From a virus: 50,748 nucleotides of DNA. The notes beneath the pieces are model-generated. The model did not search any database and was not told the origin of the DNA. It worked only from the letters and a program-made list of their open reading frames with translations. Position 1 is the stretch's first letter. Each line of letters begins with the position of its first letter. Shown here in pieces: positions 17,327 through 27,762 of this stretch. Made by a program: the position numbers and the translations under genes. The DNA lies in IMG/VR virus record IMGVR_UViG_3300030382_003949, positions 1 through 50,748 of that record; one strand, written 5' to 3'.

Positions 17327-18787
17327 ATGGGAAAATATGACGTAATAAGACAAGGATCGATCAATCTCGTTCATCCTGATCCTTGGGGCACAGCCTTGGA
17401 GGTGTTCGACAATGAAATGGAAAGGCACGACAAAAGACAGGTGCGAGCCGAAGCTCAAGAAAGATACGATGAAGAGCAATTTAAAGAACAAGAAAGATAT
17501 GATGAAGCACAATCCATAGCGGCTCAAGATCGTCTTACAGAAGAAAGCAGATATGATGAACAACAAGATATAGCGGCTCAAGATCGTGCTACAGAACAAA
17601 GCAGATATTCCGATCAACAAGATGCAGAGAGTAACCGGATTAAGAGAGACAATTGGGATTTTATGTATGAAGAAGCTGAGAATGATGCCCAACGATATGC
17701 AATTTATAAAGATGGATTAACACATGCAGTACCCGGATTAACACCGGGAGTATTGAATACTCGCAAAAACGCAATGATGGAAGAAGAACGATTGGAATTG
17801 ATGTTAGATAAGTATAATCAGGGTAGTCCTGATTACAAGAATCAGCATGGGCCTGCATTAATATCCGCTTTAATAAAAAACAATAAACCTGTACTATACG
17901 ATACAATAAATAAAGATTATAAGGAAATTGAATCAGAAGTTCAAAATGCGGAATTAATTGGTTTGATATCGACTGCATATCCTGACGTGATTACAGAGAA
18001 AACAAAGTCTTGGATAACTCAAGCAGGAGTTTTAAGCGATAAACAACTGGATATGGTTAAGTCTATGATTGAAGCCAATTTAGAATCAAAACAATATAGT
18101 GTGGAACGAAAGGCAGACCTTATTAACAGTATTATGACTATGTCTCCACCTGATGATACAGCTTCACGAAAGGTAATAGATACTCACCATAATCTGCAAG
18201 CGCTTGCAGCGACTATGCTTTATGAGTTGGAGGGGAGAGGAAAAAAAGGAGAACTTGAACCTGAACCCTATCCCACGTATGAAGACTATGAGACACGGAT
18301 ACCAGAAGATAGCTCTTACAATCAACTACGTAGCGAAAAAAGAAAACAAAGGATATTCAATGATGCAGTTAGAGCAAATCCTGAAGAATGGGAGAGGATG
18401 AGTAAAGAAGAACGAAAGGAAGCCGGTGATAAAATACTGAAAACAATCGAAGAAAGAGAATATACAGCAAGGCCTAAGGAAGAAGGAATAAGCCCCACTA
18501 CCGGAGTAAGATATGACGTTGATTTTGTTGAAAGATATTCAATGGAGGGGATTACTGAAAAAATGATTACTGAAAAAGTAAATTCTTTAATGAAGAAGAT
18601 TCCTAAGAAACAGCGTACTGATATAACGAAATCTAGAATGAGAGAACAAGCAATAAAATTATTAAAAGATGAAAGAACTAATCAATATGTAAAACAATTA
18701 AAAGCTCTGAAATCAGAAGAAAAACGATTAGCAAGAGAAAAAAGAGGAATATCCCTATCTAAAGAAACTGGTAGAAGATGGCAATAA
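17327..18787 (+). CDS. Highly charged coiled-coil virion protein, 486 aa
   Basis: Between about residues 25 and 105 there are repeats of the type RYDE-Q, AAQDR, TEQSRY, rich in Glu, Gln, Arg and Asp; this predicts a long helix or coiled coil. The remaining part is helical and charged, with Lys/Arg/Glu runs to the end. No hydrophobic domain or active-site motif is visible. By position among large virion genes it is a candidate internal or ejected protein. The ribosome binding site is weak (ACAGGA) after a 54-nt AT-rich gap. Confidence 0.55.
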   Translation: MGKYDVIRQGSINLVHPDPWGTALEVFDNEMERHDKRQVRAEAQERYDEEQFKEQERYDEAQSIAAQDRLTEESRYDEQQDIAAQDRATEQSRYSDQQDAESNRIKRDNWDFMYEEAENDAQRYAIYKDGLTHAVPGLTPGVLNTRKNAMMEEERLELMLDKYNQGSPDYKNQHGPALISALIKNNKPVLYDTINKDYKEIESEVQNAELIGLISTAYPDVITEKTKSWITQAGVLSDKQLDMVKSMIEANLESKQYSVERKADLINSIMTMSPPDDTASRKVIDTHHNLQALAATMLYELEGRGKKGELEPEPYPTYEDYETRIPEDSSYNQLRSEKRKQRIFNDAVRANPEEWERMSKEERKEAGDKILKTIEEREYTARPKEEGISPTTGVRYDVDFVERYSMEGITEKMITEKVNSLMKKIPKKQRTDITKSRMREQAIKLLKDERTNQYVKQLKALKSEEKRLAREKRGISLSKETGRRWQ

Positions 18788-18803
18788 AATTGGATTCTAA
18801 TAA

Positions 18804-21800
18804 ATGCCAGACCCATATACAGAGTATCTAAATCTAGCAAGAAAGCGAGCTGGATTAGACCATTATTCCGAATATCTTAATCTTTCTCAGGTGGGTGTCG
18901 GAGACCCTTATGAGGAATATTTAAGACTACTGACATCCCAAAATAAACTGATGACTCCCGAGCCGGGAGAAATAGAAGAAATGGATACCAGAGACCCTGT
19001 AGGATTCGGAGGTTATTTGTGGAAAGGATTCAAGTCTGGTGCCACTTTGGGATATGCCGGAGATGAAGAATTGGGTCAAATGACCACTGGAGAACTCAGC
19101 GGTCTGCTTATAGGAGAATTGGGAGGAGGTCTCTTACCACTTGGTTTTGCTACTGCCGTTACTGGAGGATACGGAGCCCCTGCCGTTGCCACGGGTAGAA
19201 TGGCAAGGGCATATAACATCATTCAAAAACTCGCCTCGTCCGGCAGTAAGATCAACAAAAACACAAAGTCCATTAAAAAACTGGATGCAATTAAAGACAG
19301 GTCTAAGATAATTAGACTGGAAAAAGAGATTGCGGAGGAGGCGTCCAAGAGTAAGGGATACAAAAAAATTCTTAAAGATGATAAAAAAGATTATATAGAG
19401 AGCATTTTAAAAGCCGAGCCTTCAAGATTCATATCTCGATCAGGAAAGGTCAAGACTTTAGCCAAAGCTCCATTGTTTCCCACAGCAGGTGGAATGATGG
19501 GAAAACGAAAGTTATACCAGTCTTCAATAAAATCGATTGCGGAAAACTATGGATTTGAAGCTGCCAATGCTGCAAACAGATTCGCCAATGCGGCAGTGTC
19601 GTTTGCCGCCACCGGAGTCCTTAGGAAGAGAGGAGAAGGAACTTTCGGTGAACTGAATTTGGCCGATAGAATGGCCGGAATACCGAAAGATGCATGGATG
19701 GGTGCATTGTTTACGGTTGCAGGATTGCCGTCCATGTTGGGTGCAAAAGGGGCAGGGTTATTGGATTCTGCAGCTCTGATGGGAGTAGGAGGATACAGCG
19801 ATTATCTTACTGGGTCTCCAAATCCGAACATGACTGCTCAAGAAAGATTGATGCATGCCCTGACTCTTGTGGGATTCCATCATATTCAGAGAGGATTCAG
19901 CAATGCCTATGCCAAAGACAAGATGTTCAATGCCTTGCTTGACTTGAAGTTTGAAAGGCCCTTGGCATATGAACTAATTTATGAAAGCAAGGCTTTAGAT
20001 GCTCAATTTAAAAACAATAGGTCTTTTCTCAAGAAGGAAGGATTCATATACAGGAACAGAAAAGACAAGGATAATTTCGTTTCCATAACAGATATAGTTC
20101 CCAAAGGAGAGAAAGGAGAACCGGCGAGGATTACAGTAAAAGATATAGGTTCAGGAAAATCGGATGCATACGAAGGCAAAAGCATTTCAAAAGCAAGAGA
20201 TAATCTTCATGCAAAATATGAAAGAATAGATTATACCGATAAAAAATATTACGACGATCTGCCAGCCGACATAAAAGAGAATATGGATTTCCAAAACAGG
20301 ATGAAAGACAATATTGCAGGCGGAGACGTTCCAAAACGGACTAAGGAAATGACCCAAAGGAAAAATGATCTTGAATCAAAAAGGATGAAGATTGATGAAG
20401 CTTCCAAAGGGCCAAGATTTTTCAATATCAAAAAAGTTGATCCGTCTGAAGTTACAAAAGGGAAAAATCCCGTCATCGACATCCGCAAGGATTTAAAAGG
20501 GCAGAAAGAATGGTTCGACGCTGAACTGGAGATGTTGGAAAAATTGAAAAATGAAAATCCAGACGTTCCTTGGCAACAATTTGAAGGTGGAAATTGGCCG
20601 GCAGTATATAATTGGGTTCCTTCAGGAGAAAGAAAATATATTAGTAATTTTATTACTAACTACCCCTTACAATATCATGGTCCGGTGGGGTCTCCCCAGA
20701 AAGTCATTTCTGCAAAAATGGTTCAAGAACGGATTCACAAGAACTTTAGAAAAGAAGCTTTAAAAGACCCGTCGAGAAAAGTTGAAAAAGATTTTCCTGC
20801 CAAAGTGAAAGACTACAAGGAAGGAGACATAATCGTAATACCAAAAATCAGAAGGCATAGAACCGTTGCCGATGAAGGGACTGGTGCTGCGTTCGACAAT
20901 AACGAGAGTCAGTTGGCTGTCATTATAAAGACAAATAAAGATCGACCTGATCGCGTCGTAAAAAAGGAAGGAGACAGATACGTTCCAATTCCCGATGCAT
21001 CAACTGTAAGAGTGAGAACCGTCGATCTTGCTTCGGGAGAGTCGATGGAATTAAATATTCGAATAGGAAGATCAAGACGAAAGCGCAAGGATGGTTTAGT
21101 ATTCAGAGAAAATTTTATAGATGAAAATAAAAAAGAGATCGATAAGTTACGAAAGGAGTTGGAATCACAAACAAAAGAGGAGCGTACCGAGTATTGGCGT
21201 GATCCGTCAACTGGAGAAATAAGGAAAGATAAGATTGGCAGGCCAATGGTCAAGAAAATACAAGATATTGATGACATTTACGTTTTACAGGAATATTTGG
21301 AACGCACTGGTCAGTTAGAATCATTCAATGAAAGAGTAAAACGGATCGGCGAATACATAGAGCTGGACGTCACTGCCGATCCTTTTGTCAAATCAAAAGG
21401 CAAGATAGACCCTGAAATTTACAATACTGAAATGTTTAAAGACGCTTCCGGTTTAGTTGAAGGCAAATACATAAAGGAATTTTACAAACCCGAATTATTT
21501 TATCAAAATGACAAAGGTAAAAACGTATCGTTTGATTTGAAAAACATAGGATACAAGGGCGAATATATATTCGATGACCTATTGGAAGCTCATAAAAAAA
21601 TGGAAAGAATATGGAGTGAGCCAATTCCAACCAATGAATTCTTGAAGTCGTCAATGGAAAATTTAACAAGGCAGGCAGGCAAGCTTGAAAAGAATCCTGA
21701 TTGGGTCAGATTCAACAACAAAAAACATGCCATCAAAAATGAATTGAAATCTCAGGGATACTCGGCATGGGATCAAAGAGCCTTGATTACGGCGTTGTAT

Positions 21801-24800
21801 CCACATGCCAAGGGTAGGAGCTCCTCTGAGATGATCGAAAGCCTTACGTACAGCGAATTGTCGAGAATAAAAAGATTCATCAAGGGAGAGGAATCAAGTC
21901 TGATACACGACAATACTACAGTTACGTTTCTCGGTGACAATTTTCCGTCAAAGGTTAGGGCAGCTCGTCTGAAATTAGTCAGAACCATGAGAGAATTTTC
22001 AATGCCGACTATGGGAATTTTCGATGCTGTTGGATATTACGGACAAAAAATTGCCCGGAAGTTAGAGAAATTTTCAATGTGGAGAACGAACGTGATGGGT
22101 AGTGTTGTCCAGTTCGAAAAGGCAATGAATACCCACCTGAAAAGTCACGGACTTGATCTCAACGATATTCAGAAGTTCATGCAGGTCATGCGCGATCCAA
22201 AATACGAAAGGCAGAAAGAGAGCAAGGAATATAAAGATTTCATAGAGAAACTGGAGAAGATAAAAATAATAGAAGGAGAAGGAAAATTTAAAACCGAACT
22301 TAGCCTAAGATCGTGGGTCGAAAATGCATATCAGAAATTCTTCGACGATATGGCAAAGATACAGATCAGTTCCAACTCTTGGATCAAGACGGTAAACAAG
22401 AAGGGAGATGTAAAGACAAGAAGATTCGTAAAGATATCCGACAAGAAAGGCAACGAGATAGAATTGATAGATATGTATGAAAATCCTGAAAGGCACAATG
22501 CTCAGGTAGATACGTTTTTGTCTTTTCTCAAAGGAGGACAAAAAGGAGAACCGGCACCGAAAAAGGTTATGGACAAACACGGCAAGATGGTAGTTGCAGA
22601 TCGCAAGAGTTTGGTTTCTTATTACGAACCCAACTACTCTCCAAGGATGATAACCGATAGATTTATGATGATTGCCGGAATAACCAACACAAAATTGGAT
22701 GCAGCCATACACGATCTTATGAAAAGGCCGGAGATAAGAGAGTTGGGAGTGTCGGAAGCTCGAAAGATGGAGATTGCCCGTCAACAGTTGAATGAAATAT
22801 TAAACATGAGAGGGCCTCAGGGCGTTTACGGCAGACAATGGGCTAGAGTTGCCGATTTGCCGACACACTATTATCTAAAGAAAAGAGGCAGGTCTTGGGA
22901 AAAGGACAACTACGAAGTGATTCAGCTCGAGGGAGGCAGTCACAACGTCACCAAGCCAGACGGAACGTTGTACAAGAAGGGCGAAAAGATACTTGATTCC
23001 CGCAGGAAAGAAGTAGTGATAGACGAAGTGATTCCAGTATATGAAACCGACTACAACATGGTGATGAAAAAGTATTCCGATGCAATCTCACATTCCACGG
23101 CAGCTGCTCATACGTACGGATCAGCTAAGCATAAAAATATTCTTTGGAATGATTTGGCAGAGGGAGTTGGTCGCGAGACTGGAGACCCTTACTATAAGCA
23201 ATTTGCAACCAAGGTGATTAAAAATCAGCTTTATGGAGAATCCCGTACTGGATTCGACAGATTTTTCAGGCCTATTGCAAGAGTTTCTGCTCTTACTGGA
23301 CTGTCGTTCCCCGTCAGTGCCTTGAAAAACACTCTTCTTGGTACGACTCAGGACGTCACCGTGTTTACTTCAAGAGAACTTTTGAGTTCCATGCGACATC
23401 TTTTGAGTAAGGGAATGTATAAAAATGAAAGGGATATGGCTAGGTTAAAAGGTTACACTCACATAGGAGCCTACGATTTATTTCTGACTTCCAAGCCTTT
23501 TGTTGGTGCCACATGGCTGAGGAAAATTCTCTACAATGCCGGACTCATGCAGACAACCGAATCTTTAAACAGAATCGTCTCACAATCCATCGGGCCGTTT
23601 GCATTGAAAATTCACGTCGACAATGTTGCCGGAATAAAAAATGCAGCCACTAAGGGATTGTCTCAGGGTGCAAGTCGAAGAATATTGGTAGACGTGTTCG
23701 GTTTTAAAGGCGAAGAGATATCCGATATGGCATTCAGGCGTCAGTCTGCGAAAGAATCAGGCAACTCAATGGTGTTCAAGGAAACGGAGACGGACAGAGC
23801 AAGATACAGGTCACAGTTGGTTACTCAGGGATCGGGAGACATACCCTACGTCCCGTATTGGATGGGCAAGCAGTGGGCAAAGCCGTTGACTCTTTTCTAC
23901 AGGGTGGCCTATAGGATGACGGAGACGGCCCAGAAGAACGTGATCAAGCCGATCATAGTCGACGGCAATATGATACCGGCTATGAAATACATGACTGCCG
24001 TTACTGGTTCGGGAATGGTTTTATACAAGTTTTACGATTGGGTGCTTGATGAAGAAAGAATGAATCAGTTCAAGTCGATGCCTTCAAATATGTTGGATTA
24101 TTTCATAAAGGCCGAAGGGCTGGGATTGTTCAGCAATGCCTTCAACGAGTATGGTGGAGTGGCCGATTCATATTGGCCTGTGGTTGCCCGCAACACGGAA
24201 ACGTTCGTCGACATGCTGACTGGAACGTTTAAGGAAGTGGCCAGAGGCGAGCCTGAATTTGCCATAAAGGAAATCGGCGACGGGATGTCCCAAATAGTTG
24301 CCGCCTACAACGGATACAAGAGGGTATGGGACAGGTTGACCGGAGACACTCAGAAAAGATTCAAGGATTCCAGAAGAAGGCAGACCCAGTTTCTGGATGC
24401 CTTTTATCCAAAGGAGAAATTAGACATAGATTTTGACGATGGAGCAAACAGCAAAACGGCCTACTACAGGGGAGTCAGGGATTCTTTTTGGATAGATGAT
24501 AACAAGAGAAGAGCAAGATCATACTACTCGGCCCTGCATTATCTGACCCACACCATAATGGCAGACAAGGGATTCACTGCAGCCAAGGCGAAGAAGGAGG
24601 CCCGATCTAGATTAAAGAGAAGCATATCCAAACTTCGTCCCATACCAACCAGTTGGAGAAAGACTCCGGGTCGTACCCGCAAGTCCAAGTATCATGAGTA
24701 TTACACTAGGCTTCCGGCAGGTGCTCGTGAAGAGGAAGATGCATTGGATTCTCTGTACATAAGAAGGAAACAGGAATTGTACAATGCCATAAGACAATAC

Positions 24801-24830
24801 AAAGACCTATACGATACGGATCAATACTGA
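18804..24830 (+). CDS. Giant polyvalent virion protein, 2008 aa
   Basis: This is the largest gene of the genome, about 12 percent of it. The first 50 residues hold three copies of a short element of the type DPYTEYLNL / DHYSEYLNL / DPYEEYLRL. Residues 60-130 include a Gly-rich hydrophobic part (GELSGLLIGELGGGLLPLGF). Long charged helical stretches follow, and a C-terminal region near residues 1490-1760 has Trp/Phe-rich helices (for example GATWLRKILYNAGLMQTTES and a TM-like VTGSGMVLYKFYDW). This recalls the large polyvalent proteins of phages that carry several injected activities. I find no clear catalytic motif. Ejection into the host is an inference. Confidence 0.6.
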   Translation: MPDPYTEYLNLARKRAGLDHYSEYLNLSQVGVGDPYEEYLRLLTSQNKLMTPEPGEIEEMDTRDPVGFGGYLWKGFKSGATLGYAGDEELGQMTTGELSGLLIGELGGGLLPLGFATAVTGGYGAPAVATGRMARAYNIIQKLASSGSKINKNTKSIKKLDAIKDRSKIIRLEKEIAEEASKSKGYKKILKDDKKDYIESILKAEPSRFISRSGKVKTLAKAPLFPTAGGMMGKRKLYQSSIKSIAENYGFEAANAANRFANAAVSFAATGVLRKRGEGTFGELNLADRMAGIPKDAWMGALFTVAGLPSMLGAKGAGLLDSAALMGVGGYSDYLTGSPNPNMTAQERLMHALTLVGFHHIQRGFSNAYAKDKMFNALLDLKFERPLAYELIYESKALDAQFKNNRSFLKKEGFIYRNRKDKDNFVSITDIVPKGEKGEPARITVKDIGSGKSDAYEGKSISKARDNLHAKYERIDYTDKKYYDDLPADIKENMDFQNRMKDNIAGGDVPKRTKEMTQRKNDLESKRMKIDEASKGPRFFNIKKVDPSEVTKGKNPVIDIRKDLKGQKEWFDAELEMLEKLKNENPDVPWQQFEGGNWPAVYNWVPSGERKYISNFITNYPLQYHGPVGSPQKVISAKMVQERIHKNFRKEALKDPSRKVEKDFPAKVKDYKEGDIIVIPKIRRHRTVADEGTGAAFDNNESQLAVIIKTNKDRPDRVVKKEGDRYVPIPDASTVRVRTVDLASGESMELNIRIGRSRRKRKDGLVFRENFIDENKKEIDKLRKELESQTKEERTEYWRDPSTGEIRKDKIGRPMVKKIQDIDDIYVLQEYLERTGQLESFNERVKRIGEYIELDVTADPFVKSKGKIDPEIYNTEMFKDASGLVEGKYIKEFYKPELFYQNDKGKNVSFDLKNIGYKGEYIFDDLLEAHKKMERIWSEPIPTNEFLKSSMENLTRQAGKLEKNPDWVRFNNKKHAIKNELKSQGYSAWDQRALITALYPHAKGRSSSEMIESLTYSELSRIKRFIKGEESSLIHDNTTVTFLGDNFPSKVRAARLKLVRTMREFSMPTMGIFDAVGYYGQKIARKLEKFSMWRTNVMGSVVQFEKAMNTHLKSHGLDLNDIQKFMQVMRDPKYERQKESKEYKDFIEKLEKIKIIEGEGKFKTELSLRSWVENAYQKFFDDMAKIQISSNSWIKTVNKKGDVKTRRFVKISDKKGNEIELIDMYENPERHNAQVDTFLSFLKGGQKGEPAPKKVMDKHGKMVVADRKSLVSYYEPNYSPRMITDRFMMIAGITNTKLDAAIHDLMKRPEIRELGVSEARKMEIARQQLNEILNMRGPQGVYGRQWARVADLPTHYYLKKRGRSWEKDNYEVIQLEGGSHNVTKPDGTLYKKGEKILDSRRKEVVIDEVIPVYETDYNMVMKKYSDAISHSTAAAHTYGSAKHKNILWNDLAEGVGRETGDPYYKQFATKVIKNQLYGESRTGFDRFFRPIARVSALTGLSFPVSALKNTLLGTTQDVTVFTSRELLSSMRHLLSKGMYKNERDMARLKGYTHIGAYDLFLTSKPFVGATWLRKILYNAGLMQTTESLNRIVSQSIGPFALKIHVDNVAGIKNAATKGLSQGASRRILVDVFGFKGEEISDMAFRRQSAKESGNSMVFKETETDRARYRSQLVTQGSGDIPYVPYWMGKQWAKPLTLFYRVAYRMTETAQKNVIKPIIVDGNMIPAMKYMTAVTGSGMVLYKFYDWVLDEERMNQFKSMPSNMLDYFIKAEGLGLFSNAFNEYGGVADSYWPVVARNTETFVDMLTGTFKEVARGEPEFAIKEIGDGMSQIVAAYNGYKRVWDRLTGDTQKRFKDSRRRQTQFLDAFYPKEKLDIDFDDGANSKTAYYRGVRDSFWIDDNKRRARSYYSALHYLTHTIMADKGFTAAKAKKEARSRLKRSISKLRPIPTSWRKTPGRTRKSKYHEYYTRLPAGAREEEDALDSLYIRRKQELYNAIRQYKDLYDTDQY

Positions 24831-27271
24831 TGCCTAAACCTTTAGATTACTTGCCATCATTTGAATCATCAGTTGTCGATGAGACTGCAGTTCATCACAA
24901 CATAGATAATTTAATATTTGATCATGAAATTAATCCGTATTATGAAAATCCTAAAGAAGCATATTATGGTAAACCATATAGATATGATGCTAATCTAGGG
25001 GAAGAAGAACATCGTATGTCTATACCATTCAATATGGCACATTACGCTGATATAATTGAAAAAACAAATTTACCTCAATCATTAAGCCCGGTTATAGAAA
25101 AATATTTACCCGGTCATGGTGAAAGTATAGAAAACCATCTTCTTCATAAGATGCGTAAGGGGGATGACCCGGGTGGATTAGTCGCTTATTATCAACCATG
25201 GCAACGAGGGTCTGATGCTGCTAGCCATAACTATGCCAAAAATATAGGTGGTTATTATAAATCGGCTCAAGATACTACATCTCCTGACACAATAAAGATT
25301 TTTGCTGATGCTTATGAACCGGGTAGTGGCTCTACCGATTCTTCAGTCTACACCATAAGGAATGAGGCTCCATTTGGATTTATTCCACCACAGACTGGCG
25401 GTGATAAATATGGTAAATGGCGTATTGAAAATAAAGCTAGTGCTAGGTATGGAACTGCACTTCACGAGCCTCTTCATGGTATCAAATTTCCTGATAAAGT
25501 GGGTGGTTATTATAAAAAGAAATATCTATCCCTACTGGAAGATGGTATGAAACATATGAGCCATATAGTAGACCCTGCGGGTATGAAAAAATTTCCGGGG
25601 TTTTCACAATCGGATTACAGGAAGTATGTTAAAGAAATGGCTGAAAATTTAATAAGTACTTACGGGGGCGAAACATTAAGACGGCAATTAAATAGATTAT
25701 TTAAGGGTAAGACTGAACATAAAGAATCAGTTATGGTTCAGGATGTATTTGATGATTTGTTTCCTGATTACGTTGATCCTCCTAAGGAATATAGTCAGCT
25801 GCCCAGAGAGGGTTATCAAGAAGGTGGCCATGCAGAAGAGTTGCAGGATATTTATCAAAATTGGGATGGAACACCAATGGTTGGTGTCGGGGAAGATATA
25901 GACGGTGACTCTGAATTTGATAGAAATATGGAAAATGCCTTAGCCATTCAATCTCAAATGCAAAGCTTAACTGGGAGTGATCTGAATTCTCAGGGACAAA
26001 ATTATTTGTCTAAGATTTTACAAACATCTCCAATGTCTGACATAGGATATTATTCATCTCATGTACAGCATGGTTCGGGTAAAGATGCTAGGTTGTCTAA
26101 CGTATTTTCACCAATGTACTATACTGGAGAACGAGATGAAAATGATGATCGTATATTTATTCCACGACTAGACCCCGTAGAGGTATTGGGAGTAAAACCA
26201 AAACAACAAGGAGGCCCTGCAGAAAGGCCACCAATATTAGGATATATGCAACCCGGATTTAATCCTGAAGGATATGGGTATGATATGAACACTGCAGAAG
26301 AAGCCGGATTGGAAAGAGATGAGTTTGGTCATATGGGTAGTTTAGACCCTAGAACAGGCATGGTGTTAAAAGGTAGAAAACATGAAAGCTGGAATCCAAT
26401 GGTTCAAGAAGAAATGTATAGAGGCAATACCGTAATGTATAATCCCAACGAAGATAGATATTTTTCTATTGAAGGAGGCATGTACGAACCCGCAGTACAA
26501 GATGAAACGGCCCATAGCCAAATGGATAAGCTTATGTTCGAGAACGAACTTAATCAACAGCCTCAGTACTACATGAGTGAGTATGAGGAAGGATATGATC
26601 CTGTAATGGACTTTGCCGAAGGCATGATGCCTGTTGGACTGATTGGTAAAACTGGTAAAGGTGGATTTAATTTATTAAAAAAATTATTATCATCAAATAA
26701 AGCTGGGAAAGCTGGGAAACAAATTTTAAAAGAAGGTTCAAGTAAAATAAAAAGAGCTACAAAATTACCCGAAAAATTTGCTAAGGTAGGTGATCATAAT
26801 ATTGGAGTTGCTGAGTTTACAGATGATGCTGGTAATATTATAAAACAACCAATGTATAAAAGTACTGGTACAAGCGGGTATGGTGGACAAAGAGCTGGGG
26901 AATGGATGCCATTTCTAGGAAAAAGAGGCGGTGAATTTCATAAAGGTAGGTATGCCCTTGGAAAGGGAGGAAAGCCAGTTTCACATATGATTGATTTTGA
27001 TAAGTATGGTAGAGTAATGGAAAAAAGTTTATCACCAAGAATGAAAAAAATACTACCATCAAAATCGAAATTTGATTGGGAAGCTAGAATGACAGGCCCT
27101 ACAGGCCCGGATACAGGAAGGATGAAACAACTTAGTTATGATATAAAACAACTTGAAAATAAGCTAGATGATTTGCCATTATCTAAAGTTGAATTTAAAG
27201 ACTTGAATAAATGGCTTAGTAAACAAGGTGTTAAAGTGCCTGAAAGGACATGGATACCAGAAACTTATTAA
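24830..27271 (+). CDS. Virion-type protein with zinc-protease-like HEXXH motif, 813 aa
   Basis: At residues 212-216 the sequence ALHEPLHGIKF contains HEPLH, the zincin HEXXH core. A third zinc ligand is not certain; H or E residues follow within about 25-60 residues. A second observation is an internal repeat: VVDETAVHHNIDNLIFDHEI (near residue 15) and VQDETAHSQMDKLMFENEL (near residue 556). The region near residues 617-650 is hydrophobic then basic. It is the last plus-strand gene, overlapping the giant protein gene by one base (TGATG), so it is probably a late virion protein that could act on cell wall or host protein. HEXXH can occur by chance. Confidence 0.55.
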   Translation: MPKPLDYLPSFESSVVDETAVHHNIDNLIFDHEINPYYENPKEAYYGKPYRYDANLGEEEHRMSIPFNMAHYADIIEKTNLPQSLSPVIEKYLPGHGESIENHLLHKMRKGDDPGGLVAYYQPWQRGSDAASHNYAKNIGGYYKSAQDTTSPDTIKIFADAYEPGSGSTDSSVYTIRNEAPFGFIPPQTGGDKYGKWRIENKASARYGTALHEPLHGIKFPDKVGGYYKKKYLSLLEDGMKHMSHIVDPAGMKKFPGFSQSDYRKYVKEMAENLISTYGGETLRRQLNRLFKGKTEHKESVMVQDVFDDLFPDYVDPPKEYSQLPREGYQEGGHAEELQDIYQNWDGTPMVGVGEDIDGDSEFDRNMENALAIQSQMQSLTGSDLNSQGQNYLSKILQTSPMSDIGYYSSHVQHGSGKDARLSNVFSPMYYTGERDENDDRIFIPRLDPVEVLGVKPKQQGGPAERPPILGYMQPGFNPEGYGYDMNTAEEAGLERDEFGHMGSLDPRTGMVLKGRKHESWNPMVQEEMYRGNTVMYNPNEDRYFSIEGGMYEPAVQDETAHSQMDKLMFENELNQQPQYYMSEYEEGYDPVMDFAEGMMPVGLIGKTGKGGFNLLKKLLSSNKAGKAGKQILKEGSSKIKRATKLPEKFAKVGDHNIGVAEFTDDAGNIIKQPMYKSTGTSGYGGQRAGEWMPFLGKRGGEFHKGRYALGKGGKPVSHMIDFDKYGRVMEKSLSPRMKKILPSKSKFDWEARMTGPTGPDTGRMKQLSYDIKQLENKLDDLPLSKVEFKDLNKWLSKQGVKVPERTWIPETY

Positions 27272-27283
27272 AGGGGTCTAATC

Positions 27284-27297
27284 TCCCGTTTACGGGA
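27284..27297. terminator. Hairpin between converging gene arms
   Basis: TCCCG (27284-27288), loop TTTA, CGGGA (27293-27297), extended by TAAT/ATTA outside an internal loop. It lies in the 46-bp gap between the last plus gene (ends 27271) and the last minus gene (ends 27318), so it can serve both strands as a transcription stop. No long U tract is present on either side. Confidence 0.55.
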
Positions 27298-27317
27298 CTA
27301 TTATAGTTTATTCGATA

Positions 27318-27533
27318 CTATGTTCGCTTCCGACAAGAAGGACATGATTTGAACGATTTACCATGAGGAGGAACGTCTTTGCAGTACAGTACGTGATTCC
27401 TCATAAATCCTCCACCTCCAATCATGTACTCCCATATTTTTTTGCAGTCGGGGCATCTATACAATACGTTGTCGGTGTTTGATTTTTTAAAGTTTTCCTT
27501 TGGTATGTTTTTTGAACCCTTGGCTCCGAGCAT
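27318..27533 (-). CDS. Cys-rich zinc-binding protein, 71 aa
   Basis: CPDC and CPSC pairs are at about residues 27-30 and 64-67, with an additional His-x4-Cys (HVLYC, about residues 47-51) between them, so one or two zinc sites are likely. It may be a small HNH-like or zinc-ribbon nucleic-acid-binding protein. The frame is open upstream of the ATG back to a TGA at 27591-27593 with plausible coding content, but no usual start codon is there. A GGAGGG at 27585-27590 lies about 50 bases before the ATG. The real start may therefore be further upstream with a rare codon. It is the last gene of the minus operon. Confidence 0.65.
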   Translation of the reverse strand: MLGAKGSKNIPKENFKKSNTDNVLYRCPDCKKIWEYMIGGGGFMRNHVLYCKDVPPHGKSFKSCPSCRKRT

Positions 27534-27555
27534 GACTCTGGCAAGTACCGATCCG

Positions 27556-27762
27556 TCATCGTCTATTTTGTAGTTTGACGTATTCCCTCCTCAATATTCT
27601 AATGATTGTTTTCAGTTTGCCTATAGGCAGTTCCTGCAGAGGCCGGTAGCCGGCAACTCTTCTTTTTATCTTCAGAGTTTTCTTTATGCCCAATAGAGAT
27701 TGGGCCGTCGCATACCGGCCTATCAGATCGTAGATTTGCTCTTCCTTAGAACGGGACTTCAT
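27556..27762 (-). CDS. Small basic helical protein, 68 aa
   Basis: The N-terminal helix (SKEEQIYDLIGRYATAQSLL) is followed by a basic middle (KKTLKIKRR) and C-terminal helices (LKTIIRILRREYVKLQNRR). It is rich in Lys and Arg, so nucleic-acid binding is plausible. It overlaps the 3' end of the SSB-like gene by 17 bases and is translated after it. No family is recognised. Confidence 0.65.
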   Translation of the reverse strand: MKSRSKEEQIYDLIGRYATAQSLLGIKKTLKIKRRVAGYRPLQELPIGKLKTIIRILRREYVKLQNRR

